Source of the DNA: Burkholderia sp. BCC0506
GTDB lineage: Bacteria > Pseudomonadota > Gammaproteobacteria > Burkholderiales > Burkholderiaceae
Assembly: GCF_902833145.1 (NCBI RefSeq)
Contig: NZ_CADFEN010000012.1
Location: forward strand, 207,147 to 271,146
Direction: 5' to 3'
DNA: 64,000 bases
Every line of letters begins with the position of its first letter. The first letter of the stretch is position 1. The notes under the pieces were generated by a model, which saw only the letters and a list, made by a program, of their open reading frames with translations, did not search any database and was not told where the DNA came from. Made by a program: the position numbers and the translations under genes. This document shows, one piece after another, positions 36,394-44,915 of this stretch.

Positions 36394-37673
36394 GCATGCG
36401 GCCGGTCCAGCGCCGCCGCGCCGGCTTCGCGTCCGGCCGCCAGCCCGAACGCGGCCGCCGCGCCGGCGAACGCGAACCCGACACCGCACACCGCGCTCCA
36501 GCCGCCCCATGCCCATGCGCTGCCTGCGAGCGCCGCACCCAGCGCGCCGCCGACGAAGAACAGCCCGACGAACAGCCCGTTCAGGCGTCCGCGCGCGGCC
36601 GGATTCAGCAGGTTGATCGCGCGGCGGCCGATCGTCTGGTCGACGATCACGCCTGCGTCGAGCAGCGCCGCGCCGCCGGCCAGCAGCGCGAGCGCGACGC
36701 CGCGATGCGCATGCGTATCGAAGCCGAACCAGCCGGCGCCGGCGACGCCGAGCACGACGAGCGCCGCGAGCATCGTGCCGTGCGCGAGCCGCTGCGCGGT
36801 CGGGCCGTGGCCGCGGTCGCCCGCGCGGCCGGCGAGCGGCGTGACGATCGCGCCGCTCGCGCCGGCGAATGCGAACAGCGCGATCCCGTGCAGGTCGAGC
36901 GCGAACGGCGGCTGTGCGAGCCGCAGCCCGACGGCGGTCCAGAACGCGCTGAACGCCGCCATCGCGAGCGCGGCCGACAGCGCATGCCGGCGCAGCACCG
37001 GCTCGTCGGCGAGCAGGCGTCCCATCGACGCGAGCAACGCGCGATAGCCGGCCGTGATCGACGGCGTGCGCGCCGGCAGGCGCAGCGCGAGCACGACGGC
37101 GATCGCCGCGTTCGCGAGCGCGGCAAGCAGATAGAACGCGCGCCAGCCGGCCGAGCCCGCGATCAGGCTCGCGAGCGGCCGCGACAGCAGGATCCCGAGC
37201 ATCAGCCCGCTCATCACGTTGCCGACCGCGCGGCCGCGCTCGGCTTCGGGCGCCATCGACGCGGCCATCGGCACGAGCATCTGGATCACGCTCGACGCGG
37301 CGCCGGCCGTGAGCGTCGCGAGCAGGAACACGACGCCCGATTGCGTGAAGGCGGGCGGCGCGAGCGCCGCCGCGCAGACGGCGAGCGTCGCGACGATCAG
37401 GCGGCGGTTCTCGAGCAGGTCGACGAGCGGCACGAGCAACGCGAGTCCGGCCGCGTAGCCGAGCTGGGGCAGCATCGCGACGAGGCCGGCGAGGCCGGGC
37501 GGCAGGTGCAGATCCGCGCTGATCGGGCCGGTCAGCGGTTGCGCGGCGAACAGGTCCATCACGATCACGCCGACCGTCGCGGCGAAGAACAGCGTCATGC
37601 CGGTGCTCAGCACGGGCGGCGCGGCGACGGACGGGGAAACGGGGGCGGAGCAACGGTTGGCAGGGCAGTTCAT
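36390..37673 (-). CDS. MFS transporter, drug/arabinose efflux type
   Basis: A 427-residue twelve-helix major facilitator. After a 25-residue tail it begins TGMTLFFAATVGVIVMDLFAAQPLTGPISADL, followed by PQLGYAAGLALLVPLVDLLENRRLI, the pattern of the YdeA/AraJ-like efflux group. It is divergent from the LysR gene at 37.77 kb, a common pairing of an exporter with its regulator. The substrate is unknown. The 3' end is marked by a 14-bp tandem repeat. Confidence 0.9.
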   Translation of the reverse strand: MNCPANRCSAPVSPSVAAPPVLSTGMTLFFAATVGVIVMDLFAAQPLTGPISADLHLPPGLAGLVAMLPQLGYAAGLALLVPLVDLLENRRLIVATLAVCAAALAPPAFTQSGVVFLLATLTAGAASSVIQMLVPMAASMAPEAERGRAVGNVMSGLMLGILLSRPLASLIAGSAGWRAFYLLAALANAAIAVVLALRLPARTPSITAGYRALLASMGRLLADEPVLRRHALSAALAMAAFSAFWTAVGLRLAQPPFALDLHGIALFAFAGASGAIVTPLAGRAGDRGHGPTAQRLAHGTMLAALVVLGVAGAGWFGFDTHAHRGVALALLAGGAALLDAGVIVDQTIGRRAINLLNPAARGRLNGLFVGLFFVGGALGAALAGSAWAWGGWSAVCGVGFAFAGAAAAFGLAAGREAGAAALDRPHA

Positions 37674-37769
37674 TGCAAACCAAGGGGGAAGTCGAAGGAA
37701 CTCCCATCCTAGGCGCCCGATGTTTATGCGACAATTGAAATATGTCTAACATGATTATGCGAGTTTGTT

Positions 37770-38699
37770 TTGAATACGCGTGATCTCCAGGCGTTCGTCG
37801 CGGTCGTCGACAGCGGATCGATGGTCGCCGCGGCCGCGAAGCTCCACCTGACGCAGCCGGGCCTGACGCGGCGTGTGCAGAACCTCGAAACGCTGCTCGG
37901 CGTGCCGCTGCTCGAACGTCAGAGCAAGCCGCTGAAGCCGACCGCGGCGGGGCGCGACGTCTATGCGCTCGCGCGCAACGTGCTCGGCGCGGTCGACGAA
38001 CTGATGGCGGCCGGCGCGCCGGACAGCGAGCCGTCCGGCGAGTTGCGCATCGGCGTGCCGCCGTTCCTGTCCGAGCTCGCGCTGGAGCGGCCGATCGACC
38101 GGCTGCGCGACGCGTTTCCGCGCCTCACGCTGCGCGTGACGGCCGGCTGGTCCCCCGCGCTGGTGCAGGGTATCGAGCGCGGTGCGCTCGACGTCGCGAC
38201 CGTGATGGTGCCGGCGAGCGCGGCGCTGCCCGACGCGTTGACGGCGACGCTGCTCGCCACGCAGCCGACGGTGCTCGTCGCCGCGCGCGATTTCCCGCTG
38301 CCGGACGGCCCGCTGTCGCTCGATACGCTGTCGGGTTTTCCGTGGGTGCTGAGCCAGGACGGCTGCGGGATGCGTTCGGCGCTGAGCCGCGCGCTCGGCG
38401 CGGCCGGGCTGCCGTTCGACGTCGCGGTCGAGGCCTTCGGCTCGGAGCTGCAGTTGTCGCTCGTCGCGCGCGGCGCCGGGATCGGGATCGCCGCGCCGAA
38501 CGCGCTCGCGCGCAGCGCGCATCGCGATGCGCTGAGGGTGGTGGAGACGGCGGGGCTGGAAACGCGGATCAACGTGTGGATCGTGCACGGCACGTTGCCG
38601 GGCCGGCTGATGCGGCCGGTCGCGCTGCTGCGCGACGCGCTGGGCGAGGTGCTCGAACGCGAGAATGGAAAGGGGTCAGGCGCCGTGACGCCGAACTAG
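37770..38699 (+). CDS. LysR family transcriptional regulator
   Basis: A 309-residue LysR protein: helix-turn-helix (about 3-60: DLQAFVAVVDSGSMVAAAAKLHLTQPGLTRRVQNLETLLG) and effector domain (about 90-295). It starts with TTG 37770, which encodes the conserved MNTRDLQAF. The 96-bp gap to the divergent MFS gene probably holds a shared operator; I infer that it controls that exporter. No intrinsic terminator of its own is visible before the small RNA promoter. Confidence 0.92.
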   Translation: MNTRDLQAFVAVVDSGSMVAAAAKLHLTQPGLTRRVQNLETLLGVPLLERQSKPLKPTAAGRDVYALARNVLGAVDELMAAGAPDSEPSGELRIGVPPFLSELALERPIDRLRDAFPRLTLRVTAGWSPALVQGIERGALDVATVMVPASAALPDALTATLLATQPTVLVAARDFPLPDGPLSLDTLSGFPWVLSQDGCGMRSALSRALGAAGLPFDVAVEAFGSELQLSLVARGAGIGIAAPNALARSAHRDALRVVETAGLETRINVWIVHGTLPGRLMRPVALLRDALGEVLERENGKGSGAVTPN

Positions 38700-38742
38700 A
38701 GGCGGCGTTCGAGGGAAAATCCTTATTTTCTCTACGGAAATG

Positions 38743-38771
38743 TTGCATTGCGGAAACCGATTCGCTATAGT
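38743..38771 (+). promoter_or_regulatory. Sigma-70 promoter of the small RNA
   Basis: TTGCAT (38743-38748), a 17-bp spacer and TATAGT (38766-38771). This is one of the best promoter matches in the window and stands alone between convergent genes, immediately before the small RNA. Confidence 0.82.
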
Positions 38772-38775
38772 GACA

Positions 38776-38837
38776 CCTGTCTCCTCCATGTCTCCTCTGA
38801 TATGGATTCAGCCCGCCGCTTAGGCGGGCTTTTTTTT
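38776..38837 (+). ncRNA. Small RNA with tandem anti-Shine-Dalgarno motifs (NcS27-like)
   Basis: A predicted RNA of about 60 nt. Its 5' half is unstructured and CU-rich, with two copies of TGTCTCCTC (38778-38786 and 38789-38797); the 3' half is a Rho-independent terminator. Promoter, length and terminator fit an Hfq-type trans-acting RNA that blocks ribosome binding sites. Perfect complements occur before the indolepyruvate oxidoreductase (12 nt) and gudP (10 nt) starts, with 8 nt before hppD and the first twin lipoprotein gene. A CU-rich short RNA of this sort, NcS27, has been described in B. cenocepacia; orthology is from memory and unverified. The exact 5' end is uncertain by a few nt. Confidence 0.75.
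38810..38837 (+). terminator. Terminator of the small RNA
   Basis: An 8-bp stem AGCCCGCC (38810-38817)/GGCGGGCT (38823-38830) with a 5-nt loop and a run of eight T. Confidence 0.92.
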
Positions 38838-38883
38838 GCCTGCGATTGTGTCGCGGCGCGCCATCCGCCGGCTGCCGCCGCGC

Positions 38884-39717
38884 TCAGAACTTGTACGTCA
38901 TCCCGACGTAGCTGATGATCGGGTCTGCCTTCAGGTCCGATTTCGACTCGGCGAGCACCGAGCCGTCGGCTGCCTTGATCGTCACCGTCGACGTCGTCTT
39001 CAGCGGGATGTAGGTGACCGACGCCACCAGCCCGAAGTGTTCCGTCATGTTGTACTGCAGGCCCGCGTTGAACACCGGCTGCCAGGACGACGACGCCTTC
39101 GCCTCCACCGAGGTCGTGCCCGGCTTGCCCGCGCCCGCGGCGAGGATCGCGCCGAGGTTGTCCTGCGTCTGCTTGATGAAGTTCGTGTTGAGCTGCAGGT
39201 CGCTGAACCAGTTGTACGACACGCCGAGGCCGAGGAACGGCCGGAACTTCGCGTTTGCCTGCCCGAAGTAGTACTGAAAGATCATCGCCGGGCTCCACTG
39301 CCGCACGCTTTTCACGATCGGGTTGACCGACGCCAGCCCGATGTTCTGCGTGCCGAGCGCGCCGGCCGGGCCGGGCGGCTTGATCGTGCCCCGGCCCGAC
39401 ACCTTGAACACCGGCGGCACGCCGGCCACCGACGTCACCGCGATGTGGTCGGTCAGGAAGTGGCTGACCGTCAGGCCGACCGTGTCGGCGCCGCTCGTAT
39501 GCAGCCCGGTGCCCGGCGACGTGAACGACGGCGGCAGCCGCAGCGGCGTGTTGATCGGCGTCGGCGCGACGTTGGTCGTCATCGGCGTGCTGCTTTGCTG
39601 CGGCATGATGTGGAACCAGCCCAGCGTGACGACGTTGCTGCCGGCGCTCTGCGCGTGCGCCGCCAGCGGCGCCACGGCGGCGGCTGCCGCCGCGCAGAGA
39701 AGGGTTTTCTTCATCAC
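38884..39717 (-). CDS. OmpW family outer-membrane protein
   Basis: A 277-residue outer-membrane beta-barrel. A signal peptide (LCAAAAAAVAPLAAHAQS) is followed by amphipathic strands typical of the eight-stranded OmpW fold, including DTVGLTVSHFLTDHIAVTSVAGVPP, FRPFLGLGVSYNWFSD and the C-terminal KADPIISYVGMTYKF ending in Phe. The extended N-terminal half is longer than in classic OmpW (about 210 residues). GTG 39717 has GGAGG 8 nt upstream; the next codon, ATG 39714, is the alternative. It is 15 bp after the second lipoprotein gene, so the three are an operon. Confidence 0.85.
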   Translation of the reverse strand: MMKKTLLCAAAAAAVAPLAAHAQSAGSNVVTLGWFHIMPQQSSTPMTTNVAPTPINTPLRLPPSFTSPGTGLHTSGADTVGLTVSHFLTDHIAVTSVAGVPPVFKVSGRGTIKPPGPAGALGTQNIGLASVNPIVKSVRQWSPAMIFQYYFGQANAKFRPFLGLGVSYNWFSDLQLNTNFIKQTQDNLGAILAAGAGKPGTTSVEAKASSSWQPVFNAGLQYNMTEHFGLVASVTYIPLKTTSTVTIKAADGSVLAESKSDLKADPIISYVGMTYKF

Positions 39718-39732
39718 GGCTTGTCCCTCCGC

Positions 39733-40974
39733 TTACTGGACGAATGCGCCGATCGTGAAATACGGCGTCGATCCCGCGTTGTCGAGGAAACCGAACACGC
39801 CACCCGTGAAGATGAACTTGCCGGTCGGCGACGTGCTGCCCGAACCCGTGTGGATCGTCGTGACCGTGCCCGGCACCTTCTGCGTGTAGTCGAGATCGAG
39901 CGCGGTCGCGAGCGACGCCTGCGACGGCTGGAACGGATCGAGCAGCGTGGCCTGCTTGTCGATCAGCGCGGTGGTCCGGTAATCGAACTGGCTGTCGACG
40001 CCGATGTACTCGCCGTTTTGCGAGCCGGCCGCGATGGCCGTCTGCGGCGCGAGGATCGAGATGCTCGATTCGTCGTCGGCGGTCAGACCCGGCACGCCGT
40101 TGCTGTCGGGCGTCGGGTTCGGGTTCGCGACACCCGTGCGCACGAGGATCGGCACGAGCTGGTTGCGCAGCTTGCCGACGATCATGAAGCCCTTGCCCTG
40201 CGGCGTGGCCGACAGCGTCGGCTTCAGCTGGCTCGCGTAGTTGTTCGACTGGAACGCGCCGCTGCCGTCGGCCGACTGCACGAAGTTCGTGCCCTGCTGC
40301 ACGCACGCGCCGCCCGCGAACTGGCCGGTCGTGTCGCATTTGGTCCACGTGCCGTCCGCGTTGATCGTCACCTTCGCGTCGATCGACGCCGGCGCGAATT
40401 TCTGCGACGGCACTTCGCCGAAGCCGATGTGGCTGTACGTGCCCGCAACCTTCGTGATGTCGGTTTCGATCGACGAGAAGCCGATGAACGGGTAGTACGG
40501 GAATTTCGTGTCGGGCACCGCGGCCTGGCCGAGCACGCCGTCGAACTGGATCTCCTTGCCGGGAATCGTGCCGCCCGCGACGCCGAAGCCGACGAAGATG
40601 CGCGCCGGACGCGACGCGTCGAGGCTCGCGCCGTTCAGGCGGAACGCGCACTGGTTCAGCTTGTTGGTCGGCAGCAGCGTTTCCTGCGTGAGCGTGCCGC
40701 TGTCGACGGTGCCCGCGCGGGTCGGCGTGACGGTGCCGGTCTTTTGCGGCACCGCCGATTCGACATAGGTGACCTGCCAGGTCATCTTGGTCGTGTCGAG
40801 CTGGACCTTCGCGAGTTCGCCGCTGCCCGCGCCGCCCGTAAACACGGTGTTGTAGTCGAGCGTGGCGGGGCAAAGCCGGTCTTCGACGAGCGGGGGCGGA
40901 TTGTCGCTGCCGCCGCCGCATGCGGAAAGAAGGGGGGCGGCAAGGGCCGCCGCCAGAATGAGGTTGCGCTTCAT
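39733..40974 (-). CDS. DUF2957-type lipoprotein (second paralogue)
   Basis: A 413-residue secreted lipoprotein: signal peptide with lipobox SACG (Cys at about 19) and a GGGS linker. The beta-rich mature part shares blocks with the neighbour's product: LCPATLDYN, TGGAGSGELAKVQLDTTKMTWQVTYVES, PQKTGTVTPTRAGT, CAFRLNGA, FVGFGVAGGTIPGKEIQFDG and a C-terminal STPYFTIGAFVQ. I match it to DUF2957 from memory; no function is known. Secretion next to OmpW implies an outer-membrane assembly. Confidence 0.8.
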   Translation of the reverse strand: MKRNLILAAALAAPLLSACGGGSDNPPPLVEDRLCPATLDYNTVFTGGAGSGELAKVQLDTTKMTWQVTYVESAVPQKTGTVTPTRAGTVDSGTLTQETLLPTNKLNQCAFRLNGASLDASRPARIFVGFGVAGGTIPGKEIQFDGVLGQAAVPDTKFPYYPFIGFSSIETDITKVAGTYSHIGFGEVPSQKFAPASIDAKVTINADGTWTKCDTTGQFAGGACVQQGTNFVQSADGSGAFQSNNYASQLKPTLSATPQGKGFMIVGKLRNQLVPILVRTGVANPNPTPDSNGVPGLTADDESSISILAPQTAIAAGSQNGEYIGVDSQFDYRTTALIDKQATLLDPFQPSQASLATALDLDYTQKVPGTVTTIHTGSGSTSPTGKFIFTGGVFGFLDNAGSTPYFTIGAFVQ

Positions 40975-41121
40975 GTTGCTCCTCCAGATTTGTCTTGTGC
41001 GGCGGCCAGCTCCCTGTCGGCCGCTTCTGTTTGGTCGTGCTCGTCCTGCTTGCGCCGTGCCGAGCGCCTTCGTGCCATCCCTGCGTCACGCGGCGGCGGG
41101 CCGGCCGCCGCCGCGTCCCCG

Positions 41122-42552
41122 TTACTTGCTGATCTGCGCGCCCACGCCGAAGTACGGTGTCGACGACGTCGTCGAATTCGCCGACGTCGACGTGACGCCG
41201 CCGTTCACCGTGCCTTGGATCAGCGCCGCGTACAGCCCGCCCGTCGCGATCACCACGCCCGATGCGGACGGGTAGCTCGCGCCGCTCGGCGGGGTGGTCG
41301 TCGTGTTCAGCAGGCCCGGCGTCGTCTGCCCGTAGTCGAGCGTGAAGCCGTCTTCCTCGGCCTGCGTGGACGGGTTGATGAACGACGCGTTGCTGCCGCG
41401 GATCAGCGCGGCCGTGTACTTGAAGTTCGAGTCCGCGCCCGCGTAGCCGCCGTCGATCGCGCCCGACGTGATCGCCGTCGCCGCGCCGAGCACCGCGATG
41501 CCCGATTCGTCGTCGACCTTTGCATCGGTGTGCAACGGCGCCGTGCCGAGGTTCACATAGCCCGTGCGCACGATCACCGGCACCGTCGCGCCGTTGAGCT
41601 GGCCGATCACCATGTGCGCGGTGGCCGACTTGCCGGTCGCGCCGATCAGCGGCAGCTTCGTTTGCGGCAGGATCTGCGGGGCCTGCGTGCTGTCGAGGTA
41701 GCCGCCGGCCGCTGCATTCACCGTCCACGGATTGCCGGTCGTCTGGCAACTGCCGGAGGACGACGTGCACGCGCCGTTCGCATCGAACGTCTCGCTGGAG
41801 TTGATGCCCTTCGTCGCGTAGTTGCCCGACGGCACGAGGTGATAGATCAGCGCGTTGTACGTGCCCGGCAGCTTCGTCAGGTCGGTCGTCGTGTTCGCGA
41901 AGCCGAGGAACGGATAGAAGTCGAAGTGGCGATTGGGCACCTGGCCGACGTTCTGGAATACCGGGAGGCCGACCACGCTGATCGTCAGCCCGTCGTACTG
42001 AACCGTCGCGCCGGGAATGCCGCCGCCCGCCACGCCCATGCCGACCAGCAGCATCGGCGGGTTCGCCTGGTTGAAGTCGGCGGCCGTCGAATAGGTCGAG
42101 CCGTCCGGTGCGGTGCCCGTGCCCGGCGTGAGGACGAACGCGCAGCGCGTCTGCTCGGCGGTCGGCAGCGTGCCGGTCGGCGGGTGGACGACCTTGCCGG
42201 TGATCGTCGTGCCGGCGCGGCTCGGCGTGACGGTGCCCGTCTTCAGCGGAATCGGCGATTCGAGCCACTTGAGCGTGTACGTCATCGCGACCGCGTCGAT
42301 GTTGACGCTGACGATCTCGCCGCTACCCGCGCCGCCGAGGTACGTGCTCTTCACGATGTCCGCGGTGGCCGGGCACAGTGCGCCGTTGATGGGCTGCGAA
42401 GGCGGCGGCCCTTGCGTGCCGCAGCTCGAGCCGGAACATTGGGGCGCATTGATCGGCGCGAGCGCGCCGCCGGAGTCCCCCCCACCACATGCAACCAGGA
42501 AAGGGGCAATGGCAAAGGCCGTTGCCACCCCCTTCGATAAGGCGTGCGACAT
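41122..42552 (-). CDS. DUF2957-type lipoprotein (first paralogue)
   Basis: A 476-residue lipoprotein (signal peptide ending VACG, then GGGDSGG) with a Cys-containing linker (PQCSGSSCG). The same conserved blocks as the downstream paralogue appear in order: LCPATADI, LGGAGSGEIVSVNIDAVAMTYTLKWLES, PLKTGTVTPSRAGT, CAFVLTPGTG, LVGMGVAGGGIPGATVQYDG, ending TPYFGVGAQISK. The genes arose by tandem duplication and diverged. Its ribosome site GGAGACAG lies 6-12 nt before the start and is complementary to 8 nt of the small RNA at 38.78 kb. Confidence 0.8.
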   Translation of the reverse strand: MSHALSKGVATAFAIAPFLVACGGGDSGGALAPINAPQCSGSSCGTQGPPPSQPINGALCPATADIVKSTYLGGAGSGEIVSVNIDAVAMTYTLKWLESPIPLKTGTVTPSRAGTTITGKVVHPPTGTLPTAEQTRCAFVLTPGTGTAPDGSTYSTAADFNQANPPMLLVGMGVAGGGIPGATVQYDGLTISVVGLPVFQNVGQVPNRHFDFYPFLGFANTTTDLTKLPGTYNALIYHLVPSGNYATKGINSSETFDANGACTSSSGSCQTTGNPWTVNAAAGGYLDSTQAPQILPQTKLPLIGATGKSATAHMVIGQLNGATVPVIVRTGYVNLGTAPLHTDAKVDDESGIAVLGAATAITSGAIDGGYAGADSNFKYTAALIRGSNASFINPSTQAEEDGFTLDYGQTTPGLLNTTTTPPSGASYPSASGVVIATGGLYAALIQGTVNGGVTSTSANSTTSSTPYFGVGAQISK

Positions 42553-42987
42553 GCCGCTGTCTCCAATCGTTTAATTGTGCGAGCTAATGTCGCCGCCTTG
42601 ATTTTTGCTGTCAATTGATGAACCCGTCTAAAAAAGACGATTGAAACGGGATCGGCGAATTGCTCCCTTGCGGGATAAGGCGGTTGGTAAGAATTTAAAC
42701 GAACGGCAGGCCGCCGAAAGCTGCCGCAGTGGGGGATGCGCGACGCCTGGCACGCTCTCGCAGTGCCTTGCCGCGTATAACGGCAGCGTTTTAAATCGAC
42801 GGTATCCGGTTTATCCCTATTCGGGATTGACTGGATAAAGAGCGGGCTGGGTTAATTCACTGGTAATCGCGCAACGGAAAGCTTGTAAATATTTGTAAAT
42901 GCGCGGCCCGGTGTTTTTATATATTGCCTGATACGGGTAAATAAAAAGCCGGCCAGCGGCCGGCTTTGCATGGCATGCGATGCTGAA
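42553..42987. other. AT-rich intergenic region between the lipoprotein operon and argC
   Basis: 435 bp between the 3' end of argC and the lipoprotein gene, both on the minus strand. On the minus strand TTGACA occurs about 80 bp before the lipoprotein start (complement of TGTCAA near 42609), a candidate -35, but no clear -10 follows at the right distance. The argC terminator is at the right end. No convincing coding sequence. Confidence 0.5.
42940..42967 (-). terminator. Terminator after argC
   Basis: On the minus strand a perfect 10-bp stem (42958-42967 with 42945-42954; AAAGCCGGCC/GGCCGGCTTT) around a 3-nt loop, then TTTATTT. Confidence 0.85.
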
Positions 42988-43938
42988 TCAGCGTTTGAGG
43001 CCGGCATCCTCGGCCGCGCCGATGTTGAGGTTCATGCACTGGATCGCGGCGCCCGACGCGCCCTTGCCGAGGTTGTCGAGGCGCGCGACCGTGACGAAGC
43101 GCTCCGCGTTGCCGAACACGAACAGGTCGACGCGGTTCGTGTCGTTGTTCGCCTGCACGTCGAAGAAGCCGCCGTCGAGGTTCGCGTCCGCGTCGAACGG
43201 TGCGACGCGCACGAACGCTTCGTCCGCGTAGTACTCGGCGAACACGCGCTGCACGTCCTGCGGCGTCGCGCGCTTTGCGAGCTGCTCGGGCGTGAAGTAG
43301 GTCGTCACCGCGAGACCCTTCAGGAACGGGCCGACGATCGGCGTGAAGATCGGTGCGTGAGCGAGGCCCGTGTGCGCGGCCATTTCCGGCAGGTGCTTGT
43401 GCGCGAGGCCGAGCGCGTACGGGCGCGGGCTCGCGAGCTTGCCGCCCGGCGCGGCGGATTCGTATTCGGCGATCATCGACTTGCCGCCGCCGCTGTAGCC
43501 GGTGATCGAGTAGCTATGCGCGGCGAACGTCGGCGCGACGATGCCGGCGTCGACGAGCGGGCGCATCGCGAGCACGAACGCCGATGCGTGACAGCCCGGC
43601 ACCGCGATGCGCTTCGACGTGCGAATCTTCTCGCGCTGCGCGCGGGTCAGCTCGGGCAGGCCGTAGGCCCAGTCGGCATGCGTGCGGAACGCGGTGCTCG
43701 CGTCGATCAGCGTGGTGTTCGGGTTCTCGACGAGCGAGGCGGACTCGCGCGACGCGACGTCCGGCAGGCACAGGAACGTGACGTCCGACGCGTTGATCAG
43801 GCGGCGGCGCTCGTCGACGTCCTTGCGCTTCGCTTCCTCGATACGCAGGATCTCGATGTCGCTGCGTGCCGACAGGTATTCGAAGATCTTGAGGCCGGTC
43901 GTGCCTTCCTGGCCGTCGACAAAAACTTTGGTGCTCAT
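42988..43938 (-). CDS. argC: N-acetyl-gamma-glutamyl-phosphate reductase, type 2
   Basis: A 316-residue enzyme that reduces N-acetylglutamyl phosphate to the semialdehyde with NADPH in arginine biosynthesis. It starts [17 protein letters not shown] (cofactor-binding loop GQEGTTG), and the catalytic Cys116 lies in [18 protein letters not shown]. The length and the DGQEGTTG motif are those of the short type 2 ArgC rather than the 340-residue form. It stands alone with its own terminator. Confidence 0.95.
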   Translation of the reverse strand: MSTKVFVDGQEGTTGLKIFEYLSARSDIEILRIEEAKRKDVDERRRLINASDVTFLCLPDVASRESASLVENPNTTLIDASTAFRTHADWAYGLPELTRAQREKIRTSKRIAVPGCHASAFVLAMRPLVDAGIVAPTFAAHSYSITGYSGGGKSMIAEYESAAPGGKLASPRPYALGLAHKHLPEMAAHTGLAHAPIFTPIVGPFLKGLAVTTYFTPEQLAKRATPQDVQRVFAEYYADEAFVRVAPFDADANLDGGFFDVQANNDTNRVDLFVFGNAERFVTVARLDNLGKGASGAAIQCMNLNIGAAEDAGLKR

Positions 43939-44023
43939 TTCGCTCTCACTGGATGAAACGGGGGCCCGCGCCCTGAAACCGCCATTTTAAGACGTCATCC
44001 GGCGGCCCTGCATCGCGCGGGGC

Positions 44024-44050
44024 GAAAAAAAGACGGCCGGCGGGCCGTCT
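44024..44050 (-). terminator. Terminator after the flavodoxin gene
   Basis: On the minus strand an 8-bp stem (44043-44050 with 44031-44038; AGACGGCC/GGCCGTCT) followed by a run of seven T. Confidence 0.83.
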
Positions 44051-44127
44051 TGTGTCCCTCTGACGCAGCCGGCGTGCCGGTGCCGCGCGAATGGCGGCAC
44101 GCGCGCGGCGCCGGCCGCCGGGTGCGT

Positions 44128-44700
44128 TCAGCGGCCGCCGGCGACCCAGCGCGCCGTCGCTTCGGCGATGCGTTTGCCGAACGCCTTCGCGGTGTCGAGG
44201 TCACCGGGCAGCGGGCCTTCGTCGGGCGTCGCGTCCGCCGGCGACTGTGCGAGCAGGCCCGTGAAGCCGCCGACGTAGTTGATGTCGTTGCGCGTGGCCG
44301 CCTTCGAGTTGGCCGGCATCATGCCCGTGCCGACCCACACCATCCCATGTTGCATCGCCAGCGTGACGAAATACTGAATCGTCGAGAACTTGTCGCCGTT
44401 CATCGTCGCGGAGTTCGTGAAGCCCGCGGCGATCTTGTCCTTCCATTTCTGCGTAAACCACGGTTTCGACGTGGCATCGGCGAACTGCTTGAACTGCGCG
44501 GACGGGCCGCCCATGTAGGTCGGCGCGCCGAAGACGATCGCGTCCGCCGCGTCGAGCGCGGCCCAGCCCGCGTCGTCGAGCTCGCCGACGGCGATGAGGC
44601 GTGCGGCGGCGCCGGCATCCTGCGCACCCGCGTGCACGGCCTCGGCCAGTTTCTGCGTGTGACCGTAGCCGCTGTGATAGACGATGACGATGTTCGACAT
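44128..44700 (-). CDS. Flavodoxin family protein / NAD(P)H:quinone oxidoreductase (WrbA-like)
   Basis: A 190-residue flavodoxin-fold protein. The FMN phosphate loop is YHSGYGHTQKLAEAV (about 8-22); further flavin contacts are FGAPTYMGGPSAQFKQF and TNSATMNGDKFSTIQYF, and the GMVWVGTGMMP block is typical of the WrbA group, which reduces quinones by two electrons. It is slightly shorter than E. coli WrbA (198). It stands between argC and a PEBP gene on the same strand, with no functional link visible. Confidence 0.88.
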   Translation of the reverse strand: MSNIVIVYHSGYGHTQKLAEAVHAGAQDAGAAARLIAVGELDDAGWAALDAADAIVFGAPTYMGGPSAQFKQFADATSKPWFTQKWKDKIAAGFTNSATMNGDKFSTIQYFVTLAMQHGMVWVGTGMMPANSKAATRNDINYVGGFTGLLAQSPADATPDEGPLPGDLDTAKAFGKRIAEATARWVAGGR

Positions 44701-44915
44701 GAGGCGTTCTCCGGAAAGGGACGGGAACGGCGGACCGCAGGCTCGCCGCGTCACGCGCCGCATTCGGGCGGCGCGACGGATGCGCGGCGGGACGCCGCGA
44801 CCGGTGCAGCCGAGTCTAGCAGGCCGAAATGACGGGAAAAACGCGCGCACGCAGCGCACGGAAATTCGCGGGCGCGCGCAATCGCGGCCCGCAACGGCCG
44901 GCGGCGCGCGGGCGC

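Noticed and set aside
38776-38838. Reading the small RNA as a short leader peptide gene
   Set aside because: The only ATG (38788) follows CU-rich sequence with no ribosome site, and no gene lies downstream on the same strand to be attenuated.
42750-42766. A sigma-54 promoter (TGGCACG then CGCA)
   Set aside because: The spacing between the GG and GC elements is one base short, the TTGC box is degraded and it points toward the 3' end of argC rather than at a gene start.
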